The position numbers were made by a program, and so were the translations under genes. The notes under the pieces are model-generated. The model saw only the letters and a program-made list of their open reading frames with translations. It did no database searches and was not told the DNA's origin. Shown here one piece after another: positions 17,422 to 27,079 of a stretch of DNA of 64,000 nt. The first letter of the stretch is position 1. The number at the start of each line of letters is the position of its first letter. Origin of the DNA: Thermobaculum terrenum ATCC BAA-798. Its GTDB lineage: Bacteria > Chloroflexota > Chloroflexia > Thermobaculales > Thermobaculaceae. The stretch covers positions 434,001 through 498,000 of the forward strand of contig NC_013525.1 of assembly GCF_000025005.1 (NCBI RefSeq). Direction: 5' to 3'.

Positions 17422-19290
17422 ATGGACAGCCACAAGCGCTCTTTCAAGATGCTGCTTGCTACAGGTGTTATGAGCCTGTTCCTGGCTGCCTGCGGTGGCG
17501 GTGGAGGCGGGCAGACTCCTACCCCAAGTACTGCCAGCCCGTCGCCCTCACCGGCAGCTAGTCCAACGCCTGTAGCTTCGCCTGTAGCCAGTCCGACACC
17601 GGCAGCGTCCGCTACGCCGGCCGTGTCTCAGACTCCGACTGTTTCGGAGACACCTACTACCGGTGGACAGACCTCTGGCGGGCAGGCTTATAAGCTCGGG
17701 CCCGCCCTTATGGGTGGTGGAGCTGAGAATCCAGACGCAGATCCCAACGCCACTCTGACTATAGACTATGCCAAAGGGGCTCAGACCTTCGACCCACAGG
17801 TTGAGTCCTTCGTCAATGAGATCCAGGTAAGCTCTCAGGTGTTTGCACCTCTCCTGGCTCTCGACAAGGATAACAACCTGGTGGCAAATGCTGCGGAGAG
17901 CATGACCGTTTCTCCTGATGGCAAGACCTACACGTTCAAGATTCGTTCGGGCATGACCTATTCCGATGGCAAGCCTGTAACTGCTGAGAACTATGCTTAT
18001 GCCATCAAGAGGGCATGCGACCCCAATGTAAACGGTAAGTACTCTTCGATCCTGTACGCCATACAGGGCTGCCAGGCCTGGCGCGAGGCAGATCTGGAGA
18101 AGGACAAGGCTAAGCTGCCACAACTCAAGGCCGTAGTAGACAAGGCTGTGACCGCGACTGATGACCAGACCCTGGTTATCAAGCTGACACAGCCCGCTGG
18201 TTACTTCCCGTACGTGATGGCTACATGGGTTACCTATCCATCCCGCCAGGATCTGGTAGAGGCCGGTGGTACTAACTGGTGGAAGGATCCCAAGTACTTC
18301 ATCGGTAATGGCCCATTCAAGATGGTCAGCTACAACCCACAGCAGGGTGTAGTGTTCGAGCGCAACGACAACTACTTCCGTGGTAAGCCGGGCGTTGCCA
18401 AGCTCGTCTTCAAGGTCATCAACGATCCTCAGGTTGGTTTCCTGGCTTACCAGAGGGGTGAGCTGGATGCAGTAGGTATCTCTTCTGACCAGCTACCTCA
18501 GATCAAGGGTGATCTCCAGAAGCAGTTGGTAAGGCAGGTTGATGCAGCGACCTTCTACATCGGCTTCAACTTGGAGAAGAAGCCATTTGATAACCAGAAG
18601 GTTCGCCAGGCTATAGCCTATGCTCTCAACCGCGAGCAGTACATACGACAGATCAACGGTGGTGTAGGTAAGCCCGCTGGCACCTTCATCCCGCCTGGAA
18701 TTCCAGGTCACCAGGATGAGGTTCAGCAGACCTATGATCCTGAGAAGGCCAGGCAGCTGCTTGCCGAGGCTGGTTATCCCAATGGTAGAGGATTCCCACC
18801 GCAGAAGCTGTACTACGATGCTGAGGACAGTGCTGCCAAGAAGAGAGCTATCTTCATACAGCAGAACCTGAAGCAGGTCCTCAACATAGACATCGTAGCT
18901 ACTCCGTTGGAGTCCACGACCCTGCAATCTATGCTGAACGACAGGTCCAAGAACCCACCAATCTATAGATTGGGATGGATTCAGGACTATCCACACCCAC
19001 AGGACTGGGATTCCCTGGTGTTTGGCAACAACAGCCCGCTGGCTCCTAACGGTTGGAACGATCCAGAGTTCAACGCTCTGGTGAACAAGGCTGACAAACT
19101 GCCAATCGATCAGGCTATACCTCTGTATCAGCAAGCGGAGAAGATCCTGGTTGAAAAGGCTCCAGTCGCTTTCCAGTTCCACTCCGAGTCGCTGGTGCTG
19201 ATCAAGCCAAATGTCAAGGGTGTGTCCCATCACCTGAGCGATCCTCTTGGCCTGATCTACGAGTCTGACAAGATCTACAAGACCAAGTAG
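17422..19290 (+). CDS. Peptide/nickel-type ABC transporter substrate-binding lipoprotein (family 5)
   Basis: The 622-residue protein has a lipoprotein signal with lipobox L-A-A-C (lipidated Cys24), a Gly run, and a linker of about 50 residues made of Ser/Thr/Pro/Ala repeats that likely spans the cell wall. From about residue 90 it is a family-5 solute-binding protein of the OppA/DppA type, including the signature around K-T-Y-T-F-K-I-R. It binds oligopeptides or similar ligands outside the cell. A perfect AAAGGAGG site precedes the ATG. The two permeases follow after a strong terminator, which would give excess binding protein over permease. Confidence 0.9.
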   Translation: MDSHKRSFKMLLATGVMSLFLAACGGGGGGQTPTPSTASPSPSPAASPTPVASPVASPTPAASATPAVSQTPTVSETPTTGGQTSGGQAYKLGPALMGGGAENPDADPNATLTIDYAKGAQTFDPQVESFVNEIQVSSQVFAPLLALDKDNNLVANAAESMTVSPDGKTYTFKIRSGMTYSDGKPVTAENYAYAIKRACDPNVNGKYSSILYAIQGCQAWREADLEKDKAKLPQLKAVVDKAVTATDDQTLVIKLTQPAGYFPYVMATWVTYPSRQDLVEAGGTNWWKDPKYFIGNGPFKMVSYNPQQGVVFERNDNYFRGKPGVAKLVFKVINDPQVGFLAYQRGELDAVGISSDQLPQIKGDLQKQLVRQVDAATFYIGFNLEKKPFDNQKVRQAIAYALNREQYIRQINGGVGKPAGTFIPPGIPGHQDEVQQTYDPEKARQLLAEAGYPNGRGFPPQKLYYDAEDSAAKKRAIFIQQNLKQVLNIDIVATPLESTTLQSMLNDRSKNPPIYRLGWIQDYPHPQDWDSLVFGNNSPLAPNGWNDPEFNALVNKADKLPIDQAIPLYQQAEKILVEKAPVAFQFHSESLVLIKPNVKGVSHHLSDPLGLIYESDKIYKTK

Positions 19291-19311
19291 GGTTGCCTAG
19301 GTAGCACAACT

Positions 19312-19345
19312 AGAGGGGGGTTGCCACAAGGTGGCGGCCCCCTCT
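19312..19345 (+). terminator. Intrinsic terminator/attenuator between binding protein and permeases
   Basis: AGAGGGGG pairs with CCCCCTCT around an inner GCCAC/GTGGC stem, followed by GTTTATTT. It sits between the binding-protein gene and the permease genes on the same strand, where it would limit read-through. Confidence 0.8.
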
Positions 19346-19430
19346 GTTTATTTGGTCAAATTCTGGACATAACCGGTAAAATGATGTAAAACCTTCAAGC
19401 AGATAAAGTTCTTATAGTAGAGGGGATAAG

Positions 19431-20354
19431 GTGCTTAGGTTTATAGTCAACAGGCTTTTATGGATGATTCCAGTACTGTGGCTTGTGGGGACTGTAACTT
19501 TCTTCCTGATGCATGCTGCTCCTGGCAGCCCTTGGGATGTTCGAGTGGGAGGAAAAAATATCAGCCCTGAGCTGGAGAAATCCTTCAACAGGAAGTATGG
19601 TCTTGACAAGCCTCTAGTAGTGCAATACCTGATCTACTGGCGCAACGTGCTCAAGCTGGATTTCGGGCAATCCTACTCTAATGAGTCGCAGACTGTCGTA
19701 CAGCGTATAATGGCAGGCTTCCCGTATTCCGCTCGAATAGGTCTGTACGCTTGGGTTATGGCGCTTGTGTTAGGGATATCTCTAGGAATAATAGCTGCGC
19801 TCAAACAGAACACCTGGATCGACTATGTGAGTCTGTTCTTCGCTACTGTGGGCTATACTATCCCCAGCTTTGTGTTAGGTATATTTCTACTAATCATCTT
19901 TGCTGTGAAGCTGGGATGGGTGCCTGTGCTGTTTGCGGGCTGGAAGAGCTACATACTACCTAGCGTAGCTCTAGGACTAAGCACCGCAGCTTTCATAGCT
20001 AGGCTCACAAGAGCGAGCGTCCTGGAGATAATACGGCAGGACTATATACGTACGGCTAGAGCTAAGGGGCTACCGCCGCGCATAATAAACCTCAGGCACA
20101 TAGTTCGCAACGCCCTAATTCCGGTGGTAACGATCTCTGGACCTGCCCTGGCATCTCTTATAACTGGAACGATTATCATAGAGAACGTCTTCAATGTGCC
20201 CGGGATGGGTTATCTATTTATCCAAAGCATCTCTGCACGGGATTATCCAGTGATAATGGGCACCACTTTGTTCTATACCTTCTTCATAGTAATAGGCAAC
20301 CTGCTAGTGGACCTTACATATGGCTTGGTAGATCCGCGCATCAAGACTAGCTAA
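19431..20354 (+). CDS. Peptide-type ABC transporter permease (DppB/OppB family)
   Basis: The 307-residue membrane protein has six predicted helices and the DppB/OppB layout with a large periplasmic loop after helix 1. The cytoplasmic EAA-type loop reads YIRTARAKGLPPR near residue 205, the contact site for the ATPase. The start is GTG behind AGAGGGGA. It is paired with the DppC-type permease 22 bases downstream. No ATPase gene (DppD/F) is nearby. Confidence 0.92.
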   Translation: MLRFIVNRLLWMIPVLWLVGTVTFFLMHAAPGSPWDVRVGGKNISPELEKSFNRKYGLDKPLVVQYLIYWRNVLKLDFGQSYSNESQTVVQRIMAGFPYSARIGLYAWVMALVLGISLGIIAALKQNTWIDYVSLFFATVGYTIPSFVLGIFLLIIFAVKLGWVPVLFAGWKSYILPSVALGLSTAAFIARLTRASVLEIIRQDYIRTARAKGLPPRIINLRHIVRNALIPVVTISGPALASLITGTIIIENVFNVPGMGYLFIQSISARDYPVIMGTTLFYTFFIVIGNLLVDLTYGLVDPRIKTS

Positions 20355-20376
20355 GAAGGAGGCAAGAGTAAATCCA

Positions 20377-21318
20377 ATGGCAGAGGCAGCAGATCAGATC
20401 ACGGCATTAAGAGAGGCCAGCGCTGTACGCCCTAGGGGACTTTGGGTGGATGCCTGGAGAAGACTCAAACGTAACAAGATGGCTATAGCAGGCGCAATAT
20501 ACATCTTGATAATGGCGCTTATTGCCATATTTGCTGATGTTCTGGCGCCCCACAACCCCAACGCTATAGACCCGACCGCGGCTCCAAACACCCCACCATT
20601 CTGGGTAGCGGGTCATAATCCTCAGTATTTACTAGGCACTGACTCCCTCGCTCGGGATGAGCTTAGCAGGCTGATCTACGGAGCTCGAGTCAGCCTGATA
20701 GTTGGTTTTGTCCCGGTCTTTATAGTTACTGCTATAGGCGTAACAGTAGGAATGACCTCAGGTTGGCTAGGAGGCCGCGCGGATAACATCATAATGAGAA
20801 TAGTGGATGTAGTGTATGCATTCCCTGCACTCCTGTTCTACATAGTTGTCCAATCTGCTTTCAGGGATTCTAAGATCGGAGATATATTTGGTGGGTTGCT
20901 ACTACTGTTCATAGCCTTTGCTATCACGGACTGGGTGAGCATGGCGAGATTGGTTAGAGGAGAAGTCCTGAGGCTGAAGAACAGAGAGTTCGTGGAGGCA
21001 GCCAAAGCTCTGGGAGTACCCACGCGAAGAATACTCATAAGACATATACTGCCCAACAGCTTGGCACCGATCATTGTTTCGATAGCCTTTGGAGTACCAT
21101 CATACATACTTGCCGAGTCTTCCCTTAGCTACCTGGGATTGGGCGTCAAACCGCAAACACCTACCTGGGGCAGCATGGTGTACGATAGCTTCCCGCAGGT
21201 GACTTATGCTCCCGAGTTCGTGCTGATGCCCTCGATCCTGATAGCCCTCATAATGCTTGCCTTTACCTTCTTGGGTGATGGTCTGAGGGATGCCCTTGAC
21301 CCCTACATGGGCAAGTAA
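20377..21318 (+). CDS. Peptide-type ABC transporter permease (DppC/OppC family)
   Basis: The 313-residue partner permease has the OppC-type N-terminal helix, the 'LGTDSLARDELSRLIYGAR' signature of this family near residue 85, and the EAA loop EFVEAAKALGVPTRR near 205. It forms the translocation pore with the upstream permease. A strong hairpin at 21362-21390 ends the operon, so the ATP-binding subunits must be encoded elsewhere. Confidence 0.92.
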   Translation: MAEAADQITALREASAVRPRGLWVDAWRRLKRNKMAIAGAIYILIMALIAIFADVLAPHNPNAIDPTAAPNTPPFWVAGHNPQYLLGTDSLARDELSRLIYGARVSLIVGFVPVFIVTAIGVTVGMTSGWLGGRADNIIMRIVDVVYAFPALLFYIVVQSAFRDSKIGDIFGGLLLLFIAFAITDWVSMARLVRGEVLRLKNREFVEAAKALGVPTRRILIRHILPNSLAPIIVSIAFGVPSYILAESSLSYLGLGVKPQTPTWGSMVYDSFPQVTYAPEFVLMPSILIALIMLAFTFLGDGLRDALDPYMGK

Positions 21319-21361
21319 TTAGCCATACGGCCTAGCAAAGCTCTATTATAGAGGTAAGCCG

Positions 21362-21390
21362 CAGCCGAGGGTTCACAAAGCCCTCGGCTG
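21362..21390 (+). terminator. Hairpin terminator after the peptide permease operon
   Basis: A 10-base perfect stem, CAGCCGAGGG with CCCTCGGCTG, has a 9-base loop and is followed by TGTATTGTG. The T run is short, so termination may be incomplete. Confidence 0.65.
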
Positions 21391-21453
21391 TGTATTGTGA
21401 GTCGGATTTGCCGACTGTATGCTCTCATAATCTCACTTTCGGAGGGGATTGGT

Positions 21454-22755
21454 GTGTCCGAGGGGGTAGTGTCCGGTGCTGCTTACAAGGCGGGCGAGCT
21501 GGAGCGCGAGAGGTTCACAAGGCTCAACTTCAGGCACAACTTTCTGATAATGCTTGCAGACTCGATCTCCTTTCAGCTTGCTACCAGCCTAATGTCTCAA
21601 GTCACGATACTGCCTCTGTTCGTGAGAGAGATAACTGATTCTACCTTGGCAGTGGGACTGATAACTGCCATAGCGAGTCTCGGGACGCTGTTGCCAGCAA
21701 TATTTGTCGCTGGCTATATAGAGCAGAAGGCCATCCAGAAGTGGTATCTGTTCATTGTTGCCTTAATAGAGAGGTTCCCCATACTGGCACTGTCCATACT
21801 CACGCCGCTTTTAGGCCGGAGCAACCCTGATCTTCTTCTATGGGTATTCTTTGGTGCATGGACAATGCATAACCTTGCAATGGGTTTGAACATGCCCTCG
21901 TACTTTAACCTCTTCTCGAAGGTCATACCACCCAACAGGAGGGGCATCACCTGGGGGCTTGGGGGTACCATAGGTGGGCTACTGGCGATATTGGGAAGCT
22001 CTCTCTCTGGAGTTCTCCTGGAGAGGTATGGTTTTCCGGATGCTTTTGCTCTGATCTTCTTCATAGCGTTCGTGATACTCTTCGTAGGCATATTAGGCTT
22101 TCCATTCACTCGAGAGCTCCCGTCGGAAGATGTGACGAGGCATCGATCTATCCTGGAGTATCTAAGGAGGGCTCCCAAGCTGCTGCTCGAGGACAGGGAG
22201 TTTGGCTTATTTGTTGGGGCACAGGCGATCTACACCTTGGCATTCATGGCCTCAGCGTTCTACACCGCATATGCTATAGATAGGTTTGGGGCTTCTCCCC
22301 AGCAGGTAGCTCTATTTACAACTATCCTGATGGGTTCGAACACTGTAGCCAACTTACTCTATGGCACCTTGGCCGACAGGCGAGGTAACAAAATAGTCCT
22401 CCAGGTGGCTATGTCTTCCGGGGTGATCGCACCGCTTATCGCGGCTATGGCACCATCTATAGAGTGGTTCTATATAGTGTTCGCCCTCAATGGACTAATG
22501 ATAGTAGGATCCAATATGGGCAGCTCCAACATGCCGCTAGAATTTGCACCCCCAGGACAGGTGCCTACTTACAGCTCCATCAACATGGCTATCACTGCAC
22601 CTCTGCGGAGCTTAGTGCCGATCCTGGGAGGTGTGATAGCAGGATACGGCTATGTAATCATCTTCGTGATCGCGATGATGGCAGCGTTATTGGCGCTCCT
22701 GGTCACATCTATGCTGGTTAGAGACCCAAGGTTTACCAGGAGTACGAAACTATAA
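21454..22755 (+). CDS. MFS transporter
   Basis: The protein has about 12 membrane helices and the major-facilitator motif between helices 8 and 9 (GTLADRRGNK). The open frame extends upstream to 21397, but GTG 21454 is preferred: GGAGGGG lies at 21441-21447, 6 bases upstream, and the upstream part overlaps the terminator's flank. That gives 433 residues. The cargo is not predictable; drug, sugar or metabolite efflux are all possible. Fumarase follows after 16 bases. Confidence 0.85.
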   Translation: MSEGVVSGAAYKAGELERERFTRLNFRHNFLIMLADSISFQLATSLMSQVTILPLFVREITDSTLAVGLITAIASLGTLLPAIFVAGYIEQKAIQKWYLFIVALIERFPILALSILTPLLGRSNPDLLLWVFFGAWTMHNLAMGLNMPSYFNLFSKVIPPNRRGITWGLGGTIGGLLAILGSSLSGVLLERYGFPDAFALIFFIAFVILFVGILGFPFTRELPSEDVTRHRSILEYLRRAPKLLLEDREFGLFVGAQAIYTLAFMASAFYTAYAIDRFGASPQQVALFTTILMGSNTVANLLYGTLADRRGNKIVLQVAMSSGVIAPLIAAMAPSIEWFYIVFALNGLMIVGSNMGSSNMPLEFAPPGQVPTYSSINMAITAPLRSLVPILGGVIAGYGYVIIFVIAMMAALLALLVTSMLVRDPRFTRSTKL

Positions 22756-22771
22756 GAACAGGAGGGCGGAT

Positions 22772-24190
22772 ATGACGGATGGTCGGTTCAGGATAGAAAG
22801 AGACTCCATGGGTGAGGTCAGGGTTCCAGCTGATGCTTACTATGGTGCGCAGACTCAGAGAGCGGTTGAGAACTTCCCGATAAGCGACCTGCGATTTCCG
22901 AGGAGATTTATCAAAGCTCTTGGACAGATCAAGATGGCTGCTGCCGAGGTGAACGCAGATCTTGGGCTGCTTGATCCTGAGATAGCAAGGGCAATAGTGC
23001 AGGCGGCTCAAGAGGTTATCGAGGGTAAGATGGACTCCCAGTTCGTGGTCGATATCTTTCAGACTGGTTCTGGGACTTCGACCAACATGAACGCTAATGA
23101 GGTGATTGCCAACCGGGCTATAGAGTTACTGGGAGGTGAGATTGGGACAAAGTCCCCAGTGCATCCCAATGATCACGTAAACTTGGGGCAAAGCTCCAAT
23201 GATGTTATCCCCACAGCCATTCATGTTTCTACGCTGTCAGCCATACAGGAGGATCTGGAGCCGGCACTGAGTGAGCTGTTAGCAGCTCTACGGGAGAAAT
23301 CTGTGGAGTTCATGCCTATCATCAAGACCGGCAGGACGCATCTGCAGGATGCTACTCCCATCCGTCTGGGCCAGGAGTTTGAAGGATACGCTGGCCAGGT
23401 GGAGAGGGCATTGCAGCGCCTATCCTATGCCAAGGCCGAGCTCTCTGAGGTGGCGCTTGGTGGTACAGCAGTGGGCACAGGAATAAACACTCATCCAGAG
23501 TTCGCACGCAGGGTGTGCGAAAAGCTCTCGCAGCTGAACGGCTTTGAGATCAGGGAAACGACGAACCACTTTCAGGCGCAGAGTTCGCTGGATGCCTGTG
23601 TGCTCACCAGCGGCGTACTCAAGACGATAGCCGTGAGCCTTATGAAGATCGCCAACGACATCAGGTGGTTGGGATCGGGCCCTAGGGCCGGGATCGGTGA
23701 ACTGGAGCTACCCGAGGTTCAGCCTGGCAGTTCTATAATGCCGGGGAAAGTGAATCCGGTGATAGCTGAGAGCCTGCTCATGGTGTGTGCACAGGTGATA
23801 GGTAGTGATGCTGTTGTGGCCACTGGCGGTCAGTGGGGCAACTTCGAGCTGAACACCATGATGCCTGTGGTAGCCTACAACCTACTACAATCGGTAGAGA
23901 TAATGGCTTCTGCCTCCAGCAACTTTGCGAGGAAGTGTGTCAGGGGGCTGAGAGCGACGGAGAGAGGCCCTCAGCTGGTGGAGCAAGGGCTGGCTATATG
24001 CACAGCCCTTGCTCCTGAGATAGGTTACGATGCTGCTGCCAAGATAGCGCAGGAAGCACATCGGACAGGCAGGACTATACGTGAGGTGGCTAGGGAGAGG
24101 ACACAGCTTTCAGACGAAGAGCTGGACCGGATACTCAACCCAGAGGTCATGACCGAGCCTGGCAGGAACATAGGTCCAGCTGGTGGTTAG
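22772..24190 (+). CDS. fumC: Fumarate hydratase, class II
   Basis: The 472-residue protein matches class II fumarase in length and motifs: GSGTSTNMNANEV near residue 98, the catalytic T-G-R-T-H near 190, and the signature GSSIMPGKVNP near 318 with the catalytic serine. It interconverts fumarate and malate in the TCA cycle. An AGGAGGGC site precedes the ATG. It is convergent with sppA across 26 bases without an obvious hairpin. Confidence 0.96.
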   Translation: MTDGRFRIERDSMGEVRVPADAYYGAQTQRAVENFPISDLRFPRRFIKALGQIKMAAAEVNADLGLLDPEIARAIVQAAQEVIEGKMDSQFVVDIFQTGSGTSTNMNANEVIANRAIELLGGEIGTKSPVHPNDHVNLGQSSNDVIPTAIHVSTLSAIQEDLEPALSELLAALREKSVEFMPIIKTGRTHLQDATPIRLGQEFEGYAGQVERALQRLSYAKAELSEVALGGTAVGTGINTHPEFARRVCEKLSQLNGFEIRETTNHFQAQSSLDACVLTSGVLKTIAVSLMKIANDIRWLGSGPRAGIGELELPEVQPGSSIMPGKVNPVIAESLLMVCAQVIGSDAVVATGGQWGNFELNTMMPVVAYNLLQSVEIMASASSNFARKCVRGLRATERGPQLVEQGLAICTALAPEIGYDAAAKIAQEAHRTGRTIREVARERTQLSDEELDRILNPEVMTEPGRNIGPAGG

Positions 24191-24216
24191 GCGGGGCTGA
24201 GACTCCTACCTAACTA

Positions 24217-25236
24217 CTACGGCCGGTAGATGTACATTAGCCTTGGGGTGATGTCGTAACCGGCGGATCTGAGGATCTTCATAGCGTCGGGCTCGGTCGA
24301 CATCTGTAGCCTGCTACTAAGTAGTGAGAGCAGGGACACCGAGTGGCGGTACCTTACTACCTGGGCATTCTTTATACCTGCAAGCTGTTCCGCTACCTGT
24401 ACAGCCTTATCCAGATTTCCAAGCTCATCTACCAGCCCCAGCTGTTTGGCCTGTTGCCCGGAATAGACACGACCATCAGCAAGTTGTCTGACCCTGGATG
24501 TCGGCATCTTGCGGCCTTGGGCGATGACGTTAACGAATTGGTTGTAGGCCTCGTCGACCAGCTGCTGCAGGATCTGTCTCTCTTCTTTGGTCGGGTCCCG
24601 AAACGGGTTGCCTATATCTTTGAACTCTCCGCTACGGATCACTACCTGGCTTATGCCTACCTTATCAGCAGCCTTGGAGAAGTTCATGTATTCCATGATC
24701 ACCCCCAAAGACCCTGTGAGGGTCATGGGGTTGGCAACTATCTTATCCGCGGCCATCGAGATGTAGTATGCCCCCGAGGCGGCTGTGCTGACCATACGCA
24801 CCACCACGGGCTTACGTGTTCTCTGCTTGAAGTCCAGGATCTCCCTATACATCTCATCGCTAGCTACGACCTCTCCGCCGGGAGAGTCCACCTCAAGGAT
24901 AATGGCCTTGACCTTGGAGTCGTTTTCGGCCTGATCGAGCATAGCTTTCAGAGATTCAGGTGTAGCAGCAGAGGTGGTGAAACCTCCGGCACTCTCTTGT
25001 ATAGTCCCTGTTACAGGGATTATGGCTATCTTCCATTCACCGCTACCTTGGACTGCCTCCTCATGTATGGATTCTGCCGTGCTCTCCACGGATCTACCCA
25101 TTAGTACTGCCAGAGCCACACACGCCACGCATGCTACCACCAGTGCAGATAGGAACACAACTATAGGTATCCATGATCTCTTCCTGGGTTGAGGTTGAGG
25201 TTGAGTCTGATGTTGTGGTTGTGCAGGTGTCTCCAA
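24217..25236 (-). CDS. sppA: Signal peptide peptidase SppA, 36K type
   Basis: The 339-residue protein has a glutamine/proline-rich cytoplasmic start, a membrane helix at about 22-48, and the ClpP-like serine protease core. The likely nucleophile is Ser in TAASGAYY and the general base is Lys in SGEFKDIG. It degrades signal peptides left in the membrane. The start is TTG at 25236 with AGAGGAGA upstream. It is 12 bases after the Yip1-like gene, probably co-transcribed. Confidence 0.93.
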   Translation of the reverse strand: METPAQPQHQTQPQPQPRKRSWIPIVVFLSALVVACVACVALAVLMGRSVESTAESIHEEAVQGSGEWKIAIIPVTGTIQESAGGFTTSAATPESLKAMLDQAENDSKVKAIILEVDSPGGEVVASDEMYREILDFKQRTRKPVVVRMVSTAASGAYYISMAADKIVANPMTLTGSLGVIMEYMNFSKAADKVGISQVVIRSGEFKDIGNPFRDPTKEERQILQQLVDEAYNQFVNVIAQGRKMPTSRVRQLADGRVYSGQQAKQLGLVDELGNLDKAVQVAEQLAGIKNAQVVRYRHSVSLLSLLSSRLQMSTEPDAMKILRSAGYDITPRLMYIYRP

Positions 25237-25248
25237 TAGGGTCTCCTC

Positions 25249-25908
25249 TTATGAGCTTACTCTTGTAGTTATGACCAGACTTAGTATTATAGCTGCCACG
25301 AACATAAGTATAAAAAATACGCCCAGACAACCCAGGCAAGATAACCCGCAGGAGGCCGTGCTCTTCCTTGGATCCAGCTGATGTACGTGCCTGATGCCCG
25401 TAACTGCCAGCCACGCCATCCACATGAATTGCCCTATCAACAGACTGAAGGACAGTGAGCCCAGGAATGCCGCCGCTGGACTATCTGGGGATGTAGTGGA
25501 TGCGGCTGCTGCCAGGACTGAGCCTGCTACCAGACCCACGATCAGCGGAAGTTGGGATACGCCCGAGACCACTAGCATGGATGACAGCCTGCCCGTGCCA
25601 CCGAACACTCTGCCAGTAAGGTACATGAGTACACCAAGCACCAGCCAAGTTATAAAAGGGTAAGTAGCAGCTGCTACGGGCGTTAGCACTTTCATTGCTT
25701 GCTGGGTGGCCTGGAGGACGTCACGCGGCACGTCAGGGAAATACTGTTGCTCCAGCTGTAGAACGCCACTGTTGAGATTGATCAGGGTAGTAATAAGGTT
25801 AAGGAACGCCAGCAGTGATACAGTACCTACCGCCCATCGGGTGCCGCCAGCTTTTAGCAGTCGCGGGAATTCTTCATTTGGGGCCCAAAGGATTCGCAGG
25901 GTTTCCAT
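25249..25908 (-). CDS. Yip1-family membrane protein
   Basis: The 219-residue protein has five predicted membrane segments and the layout of bacterial Yip1/DUF1282-type proteins, whose role is unknown. Its ATG overlaps the stop of the upstream esterase as TAATG, so translation is likely coupled. The C-terminal part has a short Cys-rich stretch (CGLSCLGCLG) before the last helix. Confidence 0.7.
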   Translation of the reverse strand: METLRILWAPNEEFPRLLKAGGTRWAVGTVSLLAFLNLITTLINLNSGVLQLEQQYFPDVPRDVLQATQQAMKVLTPVAAATYPFITWLVLGVLMYLTGRVFGGTGRLSSMLVVSGVSQLPLIVGLVAGSVLAAAASTTSPDSPAAAFLGSLSFSLLIGQFMWMAWLAVTGIRHVHQLDPRKSTASCGLSCLGCLGVFFILMFVAAIILSLVITTRVSS

Positions 25909-26921
25909 TAGCTGCCTCCGGGATCCTGCTCCGCCAGTGCCTGTATGACCTTGGGCAGGGATACGTCGTATCTGTAGCTGGTGTTGGAGTGGTTGTCGTC
26001 GAACTCTTCGTACTCATAGGGCACTCCAAGCTCTTCCAGTCTGGATGTAAGGATTCTGGCCCCGAAATGAAGGTTGTACTGATCTCTGAAGCCGCAGTCC
26101 AAGAAGAGTAGCTTGAGTGATCTAAGCGAGTCAGCATAGCGGTCTACCATGTATATAGGGTCATTCTCCAGCCATCTCTGCCAGACGTCATCTCTTATCT
26201 GGCAGGTTCTCAGGTCAAAGGGGAAGTCTATCCCCAGAGGTTTATTGGGATCAGGCGAGTAGGCGGCAGCCATAGCCAGTATGTTCACGGCCTCGAAGTC
26301 GCTGCCAGACTTCTTGGGCTTGTCGTTGAATTGTTGCCACCAGACCTCGAGTCCTCCTGCCCGCTCGATGGCGCTCACGAACTTCGGGAAATCCGGCTTG
26401 TAACACAGTTCGAAGTACATGTCCCCGCTGTGACAGGCGACCGCTGAGAAGATATCAGGATGTCTCATTCCCAGCACCAGGGCGCCATATCCCCCACTGC
26501 TCTTCCCCATGATCCCTCTATGGTCACGACCTGGCAGAGTATTGAAGCTACTATCTACCAAGGGCACAACCTCAGTTATGAGGTGGTCTTCGTACATACC
26601 GGTTGCAGTGGAGTTTATGTACTGACTACCCCCGAAGGATGTGAAGCAGTCGGGCATAACAAGTATAGCAGGGGGTACCCCCTGAGATATGAGTCTGTCC
26701 ATACGCTCGGCAATGTTGGGCTGCCAGGGCTGAAAGTTCAGGAAGGATCTGCCGGTGCCTGAGAACCCCGCGAGCATGTATACCACAGGATAGCCCCGAG
26801 AGGACTCGCTGTAGTCAGGTGGTAAATACACTAGCAGCTCACGCTCCCAAGGGTCACCCAGGGGATTGGTCTTCAGCACCTCGCTCTGTATTGTGATCGA
26901 CTCAACTCTTCCTCTCTTCAT
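25908..26921 (-). CDS. Putative esterase (alpha/beta hydrolase, esterase D / enterobactin-esterase-like)
   Basis: The 337-residue protein has the nucleophile elbow GKSSGG near residue 138, an aspartate candidate in LDCGFRD near 275, and a histidine in DDNHSN near 313, forming a plausible catalytic triad. No signal peptide is seen. Members cleave acyl esters including feruloyl, formyl-glutathione or siderophore esters; the substrate is unknown. AGGAGCTGAGG precedes the ATG. It lies 158 bases downstream of the LacI repressor gene and is first in the esterase-Yip1-sppA run. Confidence 0.8.
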   Translation of the reverse strand: MKRGRVESITIQSEVLKTNPLGDPWERELLVYLPPDYSESSRGYPVVYMLAGFSGTGRSFLNFQPWQPNIAERMDRLISQGVPPAILVMPDCFTSFGGSQYINSTATGMYEDHLITEVVPLVDSSFNTLPGRDHRGIMGKSSGGYGALVLGMRHPDIFSAVACHSGDMYFELCYKPDFPKFVSAIERAGGLEVWWQQFNDKPKKSGSDFEAVNILAMAAAYSPDPNKPLGIDFPFDLRTCQIRDDVWQRWLENDPIYMVDRYADSLRSLKLLFLDCGFRDQYNLHFGARILTSRLEELGVPYEYEEFDDNHSNTSYRYDVSLPKVIQALAEQDPGGS

Positions 26922-27079
26922 CCTCAGCTCCTATGAGTCCAATATCTACAGGCATTTTCTCAGAAGCAGGATACCACACTAAGAGCGTAAATCTTTGAGA
27001 GCCATGTAGTAAGTAAGTATGAAGAAATCGGCGCTTGAGCAGACATCCATGATGCATATCTGCCGCTATCAGTCTTGCG

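Noticed and set aside
18493-19233. 246-codon frame opposite the binding-protein gene
   Set aside because: A shadow of a certain gene; no ribosome binding site or domain.
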